64,000 nt of DNA, taken from NCBI RefSeq assembly GCF_024347515.1, contig NZ_AP025492.1:930001-994000 (forward strand), given 5' to 3'. The DNA is from Vibrio gigantis. GTDB taxonomy: Bacteria > Pseudomonadota > Gammaproteobacteria > Enterobacterales > Vibrionaceae. Positions 1 to 10,725 of this stretch are shown piece after piece. Under the pieces are notes generated by a model, which did not search any database, was not told the DNA's origin, and saw nothing but the letters and a program-made list of their open reading frames with translations. The translations under genes were made by a program, and so were the position numbers. Each line of letters starts with the position of its first letter. Positions within the stretch are counted from its first letter, which is position 1.

Positions 1-1
1 G

Positions 2-122
2 ATAGATACTAAGTTTCGAGATGCGAGCCTAAAGCGCTTGCCAGCATCTCATTTTGCATCAGGTAGTCGTGGTGTATTTGCTTATAAACAGCTGCTTATT
101 TATCTCGAGAGGTTGGCGATAA

Positions 123-136
<14 letters not shown>
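2..136 (+). CDS. parC: ParC-like ParA-family ATPase, C-terminal end only (partial)
   Basis: An open frame enters from the left edge of the window and stops with TAA at 134-136. The 44 visible residues include the stretch PASHFASGSRGVFAYKQLL, which I recognise as the C-terminus of the ParA-like ATPase that sits before the CheW-like gene in Vibrio polar chemotaxis clusters (ParC/Soj). The family member places chemotaxis arrays at the cell pole. Its stop lies 14 bases inside the next gene, so the two are probably translationally coupled. The catalytic Walker motifs are outside the window, so the assignment rests on the tail and on the neighbours parP and cheW. Confidence 0.72.
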
Positions 137-1265
<1,129 letters not shown>

Positions 1266-1338
1266 TAATAAGCAATTAGGCTAACAGTAAGCAACAAGTT
1301 AACAATAGTGGTCGGTAACGACGGCAAGAGGATTATCT

Positions 1339-1833
1339 ATGTCTCATATGAGTGAAGTTGAAGTAAGAAAAGAGCAAACGAATGATGAAGTACTTCAATG
1401 GGTGACATTCCAGCTAGAAGAAGAAACTTACGGCATCAACGTAATGCAAGTCCGTGAAGTACTGCGCTACAGTGAAATTGCTCCAGTACCGGGTGCTCCA
1501 GATTACGTTCTAGGTATTATCAACCTACGTGGTAACGTTGTTACTGTTATCGACACTCGTTCTCGCTTTGGTTTGATGCAAGGTGAAATCACAGATAACA
1601 CTCGTATTATCGTTATTGAATCTGAGCGTCAAGTCATTGGTATTCTAGTCGATAGCGTCGCTGAAGTGGTTTACCTACGTTCTTCTGAAATCGATACAAC
1701 ACCAAGTGTGGGTACTGATGAAAGTGCTAAGTTCATTCAAGGTGTAAGCAACCGTGATGGTAAACTGCTCATCTTAGTAGATCTAAACAAACTACTAAGC
1801 GAAGACGAATGGGATGAGATGGCTCACCTGTAA
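1339..1833 (+). CDS. cheW: CheW chemotaxis coupling protein
   Basis: A 164-residue single-domain CheW (core about 20-155). WVTFQLEEETYGINVMQVREVL near residue 22 is the typical first strand pair, and PDYVLGIINLRGNVVTVIDTR near 60 is the conserved receptor/CheA contact region. CheW bridges methyl-accepting receptors and the CheA kinase on the cytoplasmic face of the inner membrane. AAGAGG lies about 9 bases before the ATG at 1339; a second ATG three codons on is possible. It lies 73 bases after parP and overlaps the next gene by one base, so this is one operon. Confidence 0.93.
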   Translation: MSHMSEVEVRKEQTNDEVLQWVTFQLEEETYGINVMQVREVLRYSEIAPVPGAPDYVLGIINLRGNVVTVIDTRSRFGLMQGEITDNTRIIVIESERQVIGILVDSVAEVVYLRSSEIDTTPSVGTDESAKFIQGVSNRDGKLLILVDLNKLLSEDEWDEMAHL

Positions 1834-2345
1834 TGTTTGAAGCGCTTCCTTTAAGCCCTGTCGCTCTGATATCAGGTGTTGGGGTTTTTACGTTATTCAT
1901 AGTGATTTTGATTAGCAAAGTAAAACGTGCGATTCAAAAGCAGCTCGATCAGTCACGCCTGCAAGTTCGTAACTTGGATAAAGAGCTTCAAAAATCGAGT
2001 AAGCAATTACTTGAGGTTCGCTCTGTTGTGGTTGGACTTGGCCAGAAAGTGACTGAACAGCAAGATCTGATCAAGCACTTGAATGAGCGTATTGTTGAGT
2101 TGGAACATGCTGACACCGATGGACGCTTGTACACGCGAGCTACGAAAATGGTTCAGCTTGGTGCTGGGATAAACGAATTGATCGAAGAGTGTGAATTACC
2201 TAAAGCGGAAGCTGAGCTGATGATGTCTCTACAAAACAAGCTAGCGGGTAAGGAAAAAATCCCTTCGTTAAGAAGTAACCCTTCATCGTACGATGAACAG
2301 CCCGATGCGCATCGCGATCGTAGAGACTCGCCTCGACGTCGTTAA
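1833..2345 (+). CDS. DUF2802 membrane-anchored coiled-coil protein of the chemotaxis operon
   Basis: A 170-residue protein starting in a TAATG overlap with cheW. One N-terminal membrane segment (about 8-28) is followed by a predicted coiled coil (about 30-90: many Lys, Gln, Leu and Glu in heptad-like order). A C-terminal helix-turn-helix-like stretch (RATKMVQLGAGINELIEECEL) is typical of DUF2802. The end is highly basic (HRDRRDSPRRR). This family follows cheW in Vibrio; its function is not established as far as I know. Position and coupling suggest a structural role near the polar array, which is inference. Confidence 0.75.
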   Translation: MFEALPLSPVALISGVGVFTLFIVILISKVKRAIQKQLDQSRLQVRNLDKELQKSSKQLLEVRSVVVGLGQKVTEQQDLIKHLNERIVELEHADTDGRLYTRATKMVQLGAGINELIEECELPKAEAELMMSLQNKLAGKEKIPSLRSNPSSYDEQPDAHRDRRDSPRRR

Positions 2346-2394
2346 ATTGAGCGCTATCGTGGACGAACATTTTATGTTTACCACACACTCCTCT

Positions 2395-2420
2395 AAAAAG
2401 AAGCTTCGGCTTCTTTTTTT
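2395..2420 (+). terminator. Rho-independent terminator after the chemotaxis operon
   Basis: A 9-bp stem AAAAGAAGC/GCTTCTTTT (2396-2404 with 2409-2417) closes a TTCG tetraloop and runs into a T tract. It lies 50 bases after the DUF2802 stop and separates the chemotaxis and ccm operons. Confidence 0.9.
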
Positions 2421-2565
2421 GTATCTGCACAACTGTTTATAGAACGATGTTTATAAGTACTTGTTACTACAGCAATATCTCATTTTTGGGCAAAATGTGT
2501 AAATTGTGATGCAGTAGTAACAGTTTCTTACCGACTTTGTTCTTTGGAAAACGCCTAGTCCTGTT

Positions 2566-2594
2566 TTGTCACCATGTTGGTGTGCTACTATAGC
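2566..2594 (+). promoter_or_regulatory. Sigma-70-type promoter of the ccm operon
   Basis: TTGTCA at 2566-2571, 17 bases, then TATAGC at 2589-2594. Transcription would begin near 2601, downstream of the in-frame ATG at 2574, which argues that ccmA starts at 2622 and not earlier. Confidence 0.6.
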
Positions 2595-2621
2595 ACTCTC
2601 ATTACTCGACTAAATTTACCT

Positions 2622-3239
2622 ATGCTAGAAGTCTCAAATTTAACTGCTATTCGTGACGACAGGGTTCTGTTTGAATCGTTGTCTTTTCAATTGAAACCAG
2701 GTGAGCTGGTTCAGGTTGAAGGTCGTAACGGTACCGGGAAAACGACACTCCTTAGGATTATTACTGGCTTAGGTGATCGCGATGACGGCACTATCTCTTG
2801 GGATGGCGAGTCTATCGAATCAAGTCGAGATGTGTATCATCAAAATCTGCTTTTTCTTGGCCATCAAACAGGCGTAAAGCGCGAGCTTAGTGCTTATGAG
2901 AACCTTAGCTTTTATCAGTCTATTCACAGTGGTGGTACGAGCAAAGAAGAGCTTTACCACGCGCTAGCCCAAGTAGGGCTTGCGGGCAGAGAAGACGTAC
3001 CAGCAGGGCAACTTTCAGCGGGTCAACAGCGCCGAGTAGCATTGGCTCGTCTTTGGCTGAGTAAGCAAATGTTGTGGATTCTCGATGAGCCGTTGACTGC
3101 CATTGATAAACAAGGCGTGAAAGTTCTTGAGTCTCTTTTTTCTCAGCATGCAGACAACGGTGGTATCGTGTTATTAACCACACACCAAGATATGTTTGCT
3201 GATAGCCCGAAACTAAGAAAAATAAAGTTGGGTGAGTAA
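2622..3239 (+). CDS. ccmA: CcmA, ATPase subunit of the heme-handling ABC complex
   Basis: A 205-residue ABC ATPase: Walker [10 protein letters not shown] near residue 37, signature LSAGQQRR near 132, Walker B LWILDEP near 150, then TTHQ with the switch histidine. With CcmB it forms the CcmABCD complex, which uses ATP to release holo-CcmE from CcmC for cytochrome c maturation. I place the start at 2622 ([12 protein letters not shown]) because the family normally begins there and the best promoter would start transcription after an earlier in-frame ATG at 2574. It is the first gene of the nine-gene ccm operon, with a near overlap into ccmB. Confidence 0.93.
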   Translation: MLEVSNLTAIRDDRVLFESLSFQLKPGELVQVEGRNGTGKTTLLRIITGLGDRDDGTISWDGESIESSRDVYHQNLLFLGHQTGVKRELSAYENLSFYQSIHSGGTSKEELYHALAQVGLAGREDVPAGQLSAGQQRRVALARLWLSKQMLWILDEPLTAIDKQGVKVLESLFSQHADNGGIVLLTTHQDMFADSPKLRKIKLGE

Positions 3240-3240
3240 T

Positions 3241-3909
3241 ATGATCTCTTCAATGACCACAATTATCCGACGCGAACTGCTTATCGCATTCCGACGTCAA
3301 GCTGACATCTTTAACCCTCTGTGGTTCTTCATCATTGTTATCACGCTTTTCCCTTTGAGTATTGGCCCCGAGCCAAACCTACTCGCGCGTATTGCTGCGG
3401 GTATTGTTTGGGTGGCTGCTTTGCTCTCTGCATTGCTCTCTTTAGAGCGCTTGTTTCGAGATGATTTCCAAGATGGTGCCCTTGAGCAGATGATGCTGAT
3501 GCCCATCCCGTTGCAGTTGGTAGTATTGTCCAAGGTCATAGCACACTGGTTGTTGACCGGGTTACCATTAATTTTAATTAGCCCATTGTTGGCTGTTTTG
3601 TTGTCATTGGATTTTGACACTTGGCTATCTGTCGTAATGACTCTGCTTGTCGGAACGCCAGCATTGAGCTTTATTGGTGCGATTGGTGTTGCTTTGACGG
3701 TTGGGTTGCAGAAGGGCGGGGTGTTACTAAGCCTGCTAATTTTGCCGCTATACATTCCTATTTTGATCTTCGCGACGTCGGCGATTGATGCTGCAGCATT
3801 GGGCGTTGCGTATAACGGCCAGTTGGCAGTGCTCGGAGCGATGTTAATGGGTGCGATGACGCTAACACCTTTTGCGATCAGTGCCGCACTTCGCGTGAGT
3901 GTGAACTGA
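3241..3909 (+). CDS. ccmB: CcmB, membrane subunit of the heme-handling ABC complex
   Basis: A 222-residue integral membrane protein with about six hydrophobic segments. The cytoplasmic start MISSMTTIIRRELLIAFRRQ and the following NPLWFF are typical of CcmB. It pairs with CcmA in the inner membrane. The ATG at 3241 lies one base after the ccmA stop, with GGGTGAG upstream as ribosome site; a GTG at 3232 is less likely. The 148 bases to ccmC are AT-rich, and I see no terminator in them. Confidence 0.93.
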   Translation: MISSMTTIIRRELLIAFRRQADIFNPLWFFIIVITLFPLSIGPEPNLLARIAAGIVWVAALLSALLSLERLFRDDFQDGALEQMMLMPIPLQLVVLSKVIAHWLLTGLPLILISPLLAVLLSLDFDTWLSVVMTLLVGTPALSFIGAIGVALTVGLQKGGVLLSLLILPLYIPILIFATSAIDAAALGVAYNGQLAVLGAMLMGAMTLTPFAISAALRVSVN

Positions 3910-4057
3910 TAACGGTACCAGTATCGTATAGCTAAAGTGAACCAAAGTGTTCGATGAGACTCATAGAGTCAGCAAAACGGAAAGCAAAACAAATAAAATT
4001 ATTATAATTATAGCTTTAATAGCTGTAAGCAATATGAAGTAAGAGTGAGATTACAAC

Positions 4058-4798
4058 ATGTGGAAATGGCTCCATCCCTATGCCAAAGCAGAAACCTCTT
4101 ATCAGCTTGCTGGTAAACTTCTGCCATGGTTTTCGATCCTAGCGCTATTGTGTCTATCCGTCGGTACTGTGTGGGGGCTTGCATTTGCGCCTTCTGATTA
4201 CCAACAAGGCGATAGCTTCCGTATCATCTACATCCATGTTCCGTCTGCAATCTGGTCTATGGGTGTTTATATGTCGATGGCGATTGCAGCCTTTATTGGC
4301 TTGGTATGGCAAGTAAGGCTATCAGACATGGCCGCACTGGCGATGGCACCTATTGGTGCTGTATTTACCTTCATTGCGTTACTAACCGGCGCTGTTTGGG
4401 GTAAACCAATGTGGGGTGCTTGGTGGGTTTGGGATGCGCGTTTAACCTCAGAGCTGATTCTTCTATTCCTATACTTGGGTGTGATTGCACTACACCACGC
4501 TTTTGACGACCAAAAAACAGCAGCGAAAGCGGCAGGCATCTTGGCGATCGTTGGTGTCATCAACCTACCTATCATTCACTTTTCAGTAGAGTGGTGGAAC
4601 ACACTTCACCAGGGCGCGACGATCACTAAGTTCGACAAGCCTTCTATTTCAAGTGACATGCTATGGCCGCTTCTTCTTAACATCTTCGGCTTCGCCTTTT
4701 TCTTTGGTGCTGTGACTATGGTTCGTTTCCGTAACGAAATCATCAGTAAAGAAAGTCACCGTCCATGGGTTCGCAAGCTTGCGGCTGAAAAAGCGTAG
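4058..4798 (+). CDS. ccmC: CcmC, heme delivery protein with tryptophan-rich motif
   Basis: A 246-residue protein with six membrane segments. The periplasmic tryptophan-rich motif WGAWWVWD sits near residue 120, and conserved periplasmic histidines, the heme ligands, are in HVPSA (near 60) and HFSVEWWNTLHQG (about 170-185). CcmC binds heme at the outer face of the inner membrane and loads it onto CcmE. Confidence 0.95.
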   Translation: MWKWLHPYAKAETSYQLAGKLLPWFSILALLCLSVGTVWGLAFAPSDYQQGDSFRIIYIHVPSAIWSMGVYMSMAIAAFIGLVWQVRLSDMAALAMAPIGAVFTFIALLTGAVWGKPMWGAWWVWDARLTSELILLFLYLGVIALHHAFDDQKTAAKAAGILAIVGVINLPIIHFSVEWWNTLHQGATITKFDKPSISSDMLWPLLLNIFGFAFFFGAVTMVRFRNEIISKESHRPWVRKLAAEKA

Positions 4799-4812
4799 TA
4801 GGGTAGGTAATT

Positions 4813-5019
4813 ATGTATTTTGAATCTTTGAGTGATTTCTTTGCCATGGGAGGCTATGCCTCGTATGTATGGAGTGCATTTGGAATCACGTTCCTCGCGA
4901 TGATCATTTTACTGGTCGTAAGCGTTCGTCGTGGTAAGCAATTACTAAATGAAGTACAAGCGAAGATTGATCGTCAAGCTCGTATCGATGCAGCAAAAAA
5001 TATGGAGAACACTCTATGA
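4813..5019 (+). CDS. ccmD: CcmD, small membrane subunit of the heme-handling complex
   Basis: A 68-residue protein with one membrane span (about 18-38) followed by a charged cytoplasmic tail (VRRGKQLL... [10 protein letters not shown]). CcmD is needed to release holo-CcmE from CcmABC. It begins 14 bases after ccmC and its last codons overlap the ccmE start by four bases (ATGA). Confidence 0.92.
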   Translation: MYFESLSDFFAMGGYASYVWSAFGITFLAMIILLVVSVRRGKQLLNEVQAKIDRQARIDAAKNMENTL

Positions 5020-5498
5020 ACCCAAGACGTAAAAAGAGGCTGGGCATTGTCTTAGCGATCTTTTTTGGTATCAGTGCGACTGTTGGATTGATGGTTTACG
5101 CACTTAACCAGAACATGGATCTGTTCTACACACCAACTGAGCTGGTTAACGGCAAAGATGGTAAAAAACCTGAAGTTGGCCAACGCCTACGTATTGGTGG
5201 CATGGTCGTAGTCGGCTCTGTAAGCCGTGACAATGAATCACTACGTGTGAGCTTTGATTTGCAAGATGTAGGCCCTAAAGTAACGATTTTATACGATGGC
5301 ATCCTTCCTGATCTTTTCCGTGAAGGCCAAGGTATTGTTGCTCAGGGGGTTCTTAAAAATGCAACGACAATCGAAGCGTTTGAGGTGTTGGCAAAGCACG
5401 ATGAAGAGTACATGCCTTCTGAAGTTGCGGAAGCAATGAAGAAAACCCATGAGCCTTTGCAATACACGACTGAACAAAAAGAAGGAAATGCTCAATGA
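5016..5498 (+). CDS. ccmE: CcmE, periplasmic heme chaperone
   Basis: A 160-residue protein with a basic N-terminus (MNPRRKKR), one membrane anchor (about 9-30) and a periplasmic OB-fold domain. His128 in [10 protein letters not shown] is the residue that binds heme covalently in this family, with Tyr132 nearby. It carries heme from CcmC to the CcmFH ligation complex. The acidic C-terminal tail is flexible in the family. Confidence 0.95.
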   Translation: MNPRRKKRLGIVLAIFFGISATVGLMVYALNQNMDLFYTPTELVNGKDGKKPEVGQRLRIGGMVVVGSVSRDNESLRVSFDLQDVGPKVTILYDGILPDLFREGQGIVAQGVLKNATTIEAFEVLAKHDEEYMPSEVAEAMKKTHEPLQYTTEQKEGNAQ

Positions 5499-7465
5499 TA
5501 GCCGAGATCGGCCATTTTGCGATGATCCTGTCATTGGGACTTGCATTGCTGCTAAGCGTGCTCCCATTGTATGGAGCCGCTCGAAATAACACATTATTGA
5601 TGAACAGTGCACGACCATTGTCGTGGGGCATGTTCGGATTCTTAGCGATTTCGTTCTTTATCTTGTGTTACGCGTTTTACACAAATGATTTTACGATTCA
5701 ATACGTAGCAAGTAACTCGAATAGCCAGCTACCTTGGTACTACCGAATTACGGCTGTTTGGGGCGCTCACGAAGGTTCCTTATTGCTTTGGGTTCTTATC
5801 CAAGCAGGTTGGACGGTTGCAGTAGCGACGTTTAGCCGTGGTATGCCTCAAGAGTCGGTGGCTCGCGTACTGGCTATCATGGGTTTGATTACTGTCGGCT
5901 TCTTGCTGTTCATCATCGTAACGTCTAACCCGTTCCTACGTACATTGCCTTTCTTCCCTGTAGATGGCCGTGACTTGAACCCATTACTGCAAGATCCGGG
6001 TTTGATTATTCACCCGCCAATGCTTTACATGGGTTATGTAGGCTTCTCTGTTGCGTTCTCTTTCGCAATCGCTTCTCTAATGAGTGGTCGTCTTGATACT
6101 GCATGGGCTCGTTGGTCGCGTCCTTGGACAATCGCAGCTTGGTTATTCCTAACAGTAGGTATCGCACTAGGTTCATGGTGGGCTTACTACGAACTTGGCT
6201 GGGGTGGCTGGTGGTTCTGGGATCCAGTAGAAAACGCTTCATTCATGCCTTGGTTAGCTGGTACTGCACTGATGCACTCACTAGCGGTAACCGAAAAGCG
6301 TGGCACATTTAAAGCTTGGACAGTCTTACTGGCTATCTCTGCATTCTCGCTAAGCTTACTAGGTACATTCCTAGTTCGTTCAGGCATCTTGGTATCGGTT
6401 CACGCATTTGCGTCGGATCCTGCTCGCGGTATGTTTATTCTAGGTTTCCTAGTCTTTGTTATCGGTGGTTCACTACTGTTGTTTGCGGTTAAAGGCGCAT
6501 CAGTTCGTGTTCGCGGTAATTTTGATTTGGTTTCTCGTGAAAACGCACTGCTTGGTAACAACATATTATTGATTGCAGCGCTTGTCGTTGTGTTAGTAGG
6601 TACGCTACTACCATTAGTTCACAAACAGTTAGGCTTGGGCTCGGTATCAATCGGTGCTCCATTCTTTGATATGTTGTTCTTCTGGTTAATGATTCCGTTC
6701 TCGTTCCTACTTGGCATCGGTCCACTGATCCGTTGGAAACGTGACAACCTGTCTAAGCTCGTTAAACCAATGCTGATTTCAGGTGCATTCTCACTTGGCT
6801 TGAGTGCGCTAATGGTTGCTCTACTGGCTGACCGCTTCAGCGGTACTGCTTTTGCTGGTTGGGTAATGGCATTTTGGATCATCTTCATGCATGGCTTTGA
6901 GCTGCATGAGCGTGCGACTCACCGTCATACATTCCTGAAAGGTCTAACTAAGCTGCCTCGTAGCCACTGGGCAATGATGTGTGGTCACATTGGTTTAGCC
7001 GTGACAGTGATTGGTATCGCGATGGTGCAAAACTACAGCATCGAACGCGATGTACGTTTGGCGCCAGGTGAAAGCTACCAGCTTGAAGAATACAGCTTCC
7101 TGTTTACAGGGGTTCGTGACAAAGATGGCCCTAACTACGATGGTTATATCGCTGACTTTGAAATTACCAAAGAAGGCAAATACATCAATACGCTTCACGC
7201 TGAAAAACGTTTCTACACCACAGCTAAGTCTATGATGACAGAAGCAGCGATTGACCGTGGAGTAACGCGCGACCTTTATATCGCAATGGGTGAACGTTTA
7301 GACGACAACAAATCTTGGGCTGTACGTATCTACTACAAACCATTTGTACGTTGGATCTGGGCTGGTTCTTTGATCATGTCGATTGGTGGTGCTATTGCTA
7401 TTAGTGACCGTCGTTACCGTTTCCGTAAGCCAACAAAAAAGTCGGCTGAAGAACAGGAGGCTTAA
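5495..7465 (+). CDS. ccmF: CcmF, cytochrome c heme lyase membrane subunit
   Basis: A 656-residue polytopic protein with roughly 15 membrane segments. The tryptophan-rich motif [20 protein letters not shown] (about residues 230-250) is the heme-binding hallmark, with periplasmic histidines such as HEG near 90 and HPPMLY near 173. CcmF reduces heme of holo-CcmE and, with CcmH and CcmI, attaches it to the CXXCH motif of apocytochromes. It overlaps ccmE by four bases. Confidence 0.96.
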   Translation: MIAEIGHFAMILSLGLALLLSVLPLYGAARNNTLLMNSARPLSWGMFGFLAISFFILCYAFYTNDFTIQYVASNSNSQLPWYYRITAVWGAHEGSLLLWVLIQAGWTVAVATFSRGMPQESVARVLAIMGLITVGFLLFIIVTSNPFLRTLPFFPVDGRDLNPLLQDPGLIIHPPMLYMGYVGFSVAFSFAIASLMSGRLDTAWARWSRPWTIAAWLFLTVGIALGSWWAYYELGWGGWWFWDPVENASFMPWLAGTALMHSLAVTEKRGTFKAWTVLLAISAFSLSLLGTFLVRSGILVSVHAFASDPARGMFILGFLVFVIGGSLLLFAVKGASVRVRGNFDLVSRENALLGNNILLIAALVVVLVGTLLPLVHKQLGLGSVSIGAPFFDMLFFWLMIPFSFLLGIGPLIRWKRDNLSKLVKPMLISGAFSLGLSALMVALLADRFSGTAFAGWVMAFWIIFMHGFELHERATHRHTFLKGLTKLPRSHWAMMCGHIGLAVTVIGIAMVQNYSIERDVRLAPGESYQLEEYSFLFTGVRDKDGPNYDGYIADFEITKEGKYINTLHAEKRFYTTAKSMMTEAAIDRGVTRDLYIAMGERLDDNKSWAVRIYYKPFVRWIWAGSLIMSIGGAIAISDRRYRFRKPTKKSAEEQEA

Positions 7466-7470
7466 TTCGA

Positions 7471-8022
7471 ATGAACAAAAAGATTTTATTCATTCCATTG
7501 ATTGCTTTTATGATTCTAGCTGGAGTCTTTGCAACTCAATTAGTTCGTAATCAGTCGGGTGATGACCCGACTAAACTTGAGTCAGTATTGATTGGTAAGC
7601 CTGTGCCTGAGTTCGGTCTAGAAGACTTAGAACAACCAGGTAAGTTTCATGATCAAGCGATCTTCAAAGGCGAACCTCTGCTGCTTAATGTGTGGGCTAC
7701 TTGGTGTCCTACCTGTTATGCAGAGCACTCTTATCTGAATAAATTGGCCGCTCAAGGCGTTAAGATCATTGGTATGAACTACAAAGATGATCGCAACAAA
7801 GCTGTCGGTTGGCTAAAAGAACTAGGTAACCCGTACTTAATTAGCTTATTTGATGGTGATGGTATGCTAGGTCTAGATCTTGGCGTGTATGGTGCTCCTG
7901 AGACTTTCTTAATTGATGCTAACGGTGTGGTTCGTTACCGCCATGTTGGTGACGTGAATCCAACTAACTGGGCATCGACGCTTGAGCCGATGTATCAAGA
8001 GTTGCTGGAGGAAGCGAAATGA
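7471..8022 (+). CDS. ccmG: CcmG (DsbE), thioredoxin-like thiol reductant for apocytochrome c
   Basis: A 183-residue protein with an N-terminal membrane anchor (about 5-22) and a periplasmic thioredoxin fold. The active site is WCPTC (Cys79, Cys82), and GAPETF near 133 supplies the usual cis-proline loop. It keeps apocytochrome cysteines reduced for heme attachment, in series with CcmH. It starts five bases after ccmF and overlaps ccmH by four. Confidence 0.95.
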   Translation: MNKKILFIPLIAFMILAGVFATQLVRNQSGDDPTKLESVLIGKPVPEFGLEDLEQPGKFHDQAIFKGEPLLLNVWATWCPTCYAEHSYLNKLAAQGVKIIGMNYKDDRNKAVGWLKELGNPYLISLFDGDGMLGLDLGVYGAPETFLIDANGVVRYRHVGDVNPTNWASTLEPMYQELLEEAK

Positions 8023-8507
8023 TTAAAAAGGTACTGATCACTCTGTTCGCTACGTTCGCTATTTCAGCGACTGTTTCTGCCGCGCCTATCGAGTTTCATG
8101 AATTTGATACCGTTGATCAAGAACAGCAGTTCAAAGAGCTGAGTAACACGTTGCGTTGCCCTAAATGTCAGAACAACACGATTGGCGATTCGAACGCTGA
8201 GCTAGCAGTCGACTTACGCCAGAAAGTGTACGAGATGACAAAAGACGGTAAGTCGAAGCAAGATATCATTGACTACATGATCGCTCGCTACGGTAACTTT
8301 GTTACTTACAACCCTCCACTGACACTAGCAACGTCAATCCTTTGGGTTGGTCCTTTTGCAGTAGTTGTATTTGGTTTCGGTTTGATCATTTTACGAAGCA
8401 GAAAATCAAAGTCGAAAGCAGTTGAGTCAGATAAAGGCTGGGATGCAGACAAAGAAGCTCGCTTAAAAGCGTTACTCGATGAAGAGAACGACGGAGATAA
8501 GAAGTAA
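8019..8507 (+). CDS. ccmH: CcmH, N-terminal type thiol-disulfide subunit of the heme lyase
   Basis: A 162-residue protein with a signal peptide (cleavage likely after VSA near residue 21), the redox motif LRCPKCQNN (Cys47, Cys50), and a membrane segment near 110-128. It resembles the N-terminal half of the longer E. coli CcmH; the TPR half is the separate ccmI here, the usual arrangement outside enterobacteria. It hands electrons from CcmG to apocytochrome c. Confidence 0.94.
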   Translation: MIKKVLITLFATFAISATVSAAPIEFHEFDTVDQEQQFKELSNTLRCPKCQNNTIGDSNAELAVDLRQKVYEMTKDGKSKQDIIDYMIARYGNFVTYNPPLTLATSILWVGPFAVVVFGFGLIILRSRKSKSKAVESDKGWDADKEARLKALLDEENDGDKK

Positions 8508-9727
8508 TGACTCTATTTTGGATTTCTACCATTATCCTTTCGCTAGCGGCAATTTTCTTAATTGTTCTGCCCTTCATTAATAAAAAGGCAAACAACGATG
8601 ACGTGCTGCGCGATGAGTTGAATAAAGCATTCTACAAAGATCGTCTAGATGAGCTAGAAGTAGAAGCAGAAGAAGGTCTTGTTGATAACCAGCAGGAGCT
8701 GATCGCTGATTTGAAACAATCCCTGCTTGATGATGTTCCTGCTAAGCAAGAGATGAAGAAGACTAAAATCTCAACGTTGGGTGTAGTAGTACCATCTATT
8801 ATTCTCGTCGTGATTGTTACATACGGCATGTACTTTAAGTTCGGGGCGTTAGATAAAGTTCAGCACTGGCAAGAAGTGAGTGCAAATCTTCCTGAGTTGT
8901 CTAAAAAGCTAATGTCATCGGAAGGTGGTGCGTTAACAGACGATGAACTAGAAGATTTGACTCTAGCACTGCGTACTCGCTTACACTACCAACCTAAAGA
9001 CTCAACGGGTTGGTTGTTACTAGGTCGTATTGCTCTTGCTAACCGTGATGCGCAAACGGCGATCGATGCTATGGAGCGTGCTTATAAGCTAGAGCCTAAA
9101 GACGAAGATGTTCAACTTGGCTTTGCACAGGCGCTGATGCTATCGCCAGATGAGGCAGAGCAAAATCAAGCTCGTTTGCTTCTTAGTCGTTTGGTTCAAA
9201 ACGATTACGTTGACCTTCGTGTGTTCTCGTTGCTAGCGTTCGACGCATTTGAGCGTCAAGATTACCCAGGTGCTGTGAAGTACTGGAGTATCATGCAGCA
9301 GATGATTGGTCCACAAGACAGTCGTTACGAAATGCTTTCACGCAGTATTGAAAGTGCTCAGCAAAAAATGGGCAATGCCATGGGCGTTGACCAAGGCAAG
9401 ACTGTTGCAGTAACGCTTGAGTTATCTGGTGATGTGAATGCGGATCCAAACTCAGTGTTGGTTGTTTCAGTACATAGAGCTGATGGCTCTCCAATGCCTG
9501 TTGCTGCTGCTCGTTACCCATTAGGTACTTTCCCTCGTACCGTTGTGCTTGATGATGGCAACAGCATGATGGAGGGCCAAAAGCTGTCTAGCCTTGAAAC
9601 TCTGATGGTTAGAGCTAGGCTTGATACAGATGGTAACGTTTCAACTCGCGATGGTGATTGGTACGGTGAAAGTGAAGTGGTTGAACTGGGTGCTCCAGTG
9701 ACCATCAATATCAATAAGCAATATTAA
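8507..9727 (+). CDS. ccmI: CcmI, TPR apocytochrome c chaperone
   Basis: A 406-residue protein with two membrane segments (about 3-22 and 86-106) separated by a cytoplasmic leucine-zipper-like loop, then periplasmic TPR repeats (about 150-290, for example STGWLLLGRIALANRDAQTAIDAMERAYKLEP). The C-terminal beta-rich domain (about 300-406) is typical of the gammaproteobacterial form. It binds apocytochrome C-termini and presents them to CcmFH. It is the last gene of the operon, starting in a TAATG overlap. Confidence 0.92.
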   Translation: MTLFWISTIILSLAAIFLIVLPFINKKANNDDVLRDELNKAFYKDRLDELEVEAEEGLVDNQQELIADLKQSLLDDVPAKQEMKKTKISTLGVVVPSIILVVIVTYGMYFKFGALDKVQHWQEVSANLPELSKKLMSSEGGALTDDELEDLTLALRTRLHYQPKDSTGWLLLGRIALANRDAQTAIDAMERAYKLEPKDEDVQLGFAQALMLSPDEAEQNQARLLLSRLVQNDYVDLRVFSLLAFDAFERQDYPGAVKYWSIMQQMIGPQDSRYEMLSRSIESAQQKMGNAMGVDQGKTVAVTLELSGDVNADPNSVLVVSVHRADGSPMPVAAARYPLGTFPRTVVLDDGNSMMEGQKLSSLETLMVRARLDTDGNVSTRDGDWYGESEVVELGAPVTININKQY

Positions 9728-9795
9728 TCATCATTTTGCATAGGTGTTAGCTATTCCGATTTGTTGATAAACGGTATAGACTTAGCCAAACAATT

Positions 9796-9821
9796 GAGGC
9801 CAGCGATTGCTGGCCTTTTTT
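9796..9821 (+). terminator. Terminator after ccmI
   Basis: Stem AGGCCAGC/GCTGGCCT (9797-9804 with 9809-9816), loop GATT, then a T tract. It ends the ccm operon 70 bases after ccmI and lies just before mlaA. Confidence 0.92.
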
Positions 9822-9845
9822 ATTATTCCTTATGGAAAAGGTGAT

Positions 9846-10631
9846 ATGTCTGTCAGTGTTTTAAGATTCTCGGGTTTACTTTTTATCGCAAGCTTAACGG
9901 TGGGGTGTTCTAGCGCACCAGACGAAAGCAGTAACGATGATAACCTCGAAACCTCTGAATACGTCGAAGAGTCCCACCCGAATGATCCTTTCGAAGGATT
10001 TAACCGAGCGATGTGGGATATCAACTACGAATATCTAGACCCTTATTTGGTTCGCCCTGTTTCCCTTGCTTATGTTGACTACACTCCTGTGCCAGTGCGC
10101 TCTGGCATTTCTAACTTTCTAGCCAACTTAGATGAACCATCAAGCATGGTGAACAATCTTATTATGGGTAATGGTGAAAAAGCACTCGACCATTTTAACC
10201 GCTTTTGGATTAACTCCACCTTTGGTTTGTTAGGGTTAATCGATATTGCCAGCGAAGCGGGAATCACCAAGTACGACGATAAGTCATTTTCCGATGCGAT
10301 TGGTCATTACGGGGTAGGGAATGGACCATATTTTATGGTGCCAGGTTACGGCCCGGTAACGACACGTGAAGTAACAGAAACCGTAGATGGGCTATATGTC
10401 CCTTTATCTTTCTTGAATTTTTGGGCTGGCTTAGGCAAGTGGGCATTTGAAGGCATGGAAACGCGTGCTCAGCTAGTTTCACAAGAAGCGTTGTTGGATG
10501 ATTCTCCGGATCCGTATGCGTTAACTCGTGATGTTTACATCCAACGCCGTGATTTTAAAGCTGAGATTGAACCAGAAGAGGTTGATCTTGATGAAGAAGA
10601 CCTTATTGATGGCTATTTAGAAGATTATTAA
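9846..10631 (+). CDS. mlaA: MlaA (VacJ) outer membrane lipoprotein of phospholipid retrograde transport
   Basis: A 261-residue lipoprotein. The signal peptide ends in the lipobox LTVGC (Cys21). The MlaA fold follows, with NDPFEGFNRAMWDINYEYLDPYLVRP near 52 and the conserved GLLGLIDIASEAGI and GPYFMVPGYGP stretches. MlaA extracts phospholipid from the outer leaflet of the outer membrane and passes it to MlaC and the MlaFEDB complex. I start at 9846 (AAAAGGTGAT before the ATG) because an upstream in-frame start at 9807 lies inside the terminator hairpin. The C-terminus is strongly acidic. It is transcribed alone. Confidence 0.93.
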   Translation: MSVSVLRFSGLLFIASLTVGCSSAPDESSNDDNLETSEYVEESHPNDPFEGFNRAMWDINYEYLDPYLVRPVSLAYVDYTPVPVRSGISNFLANLDEPSSMVNNLIMGNGEKALDHFNRFWINSTFGLLGLIDIASEAGITKYDDKSFSDAIGHYGVGNGPYFMVPGYGPVTTREVTETVDGLYVPLSFLNFWAGLGKWAFEGMETRAQLVSQEALLDDSPDPYALTRDVYIQRRDFKAEIEPEEVDLDEEDLIDGYLEDY

Positions 10632-10659
10632 ATAGAAGATCTTGAACAACAGGTAAAAG

Positions 10660-10697
10660 AAAGGCTCGATGTTGAAACAACATCGAGCCTTTTTAAA
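10660..10697. terminator. Bidirectional terminator between mlaA and fadL
   Basis: A long stem AGGCTCGATGTTG/CAACATCGAGCCT (10662-10674 with 10678-10690), loop AAA, has an A-rich left flank and a T-rich right flank, so it can end both the mlaA and the opposing fadL transcripts. Confidence 0.93.
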
Positions 10698-10725
10698 GTT
10701 TGCTGCTTAGGTTAATTAAGACAGA

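Noticed and set aside
2574..2621. Longer ccmA start at 2574
   Set aside because: It lies between the -35 and -10 of the best promoter, and the extra residues do not resemble CcmA.
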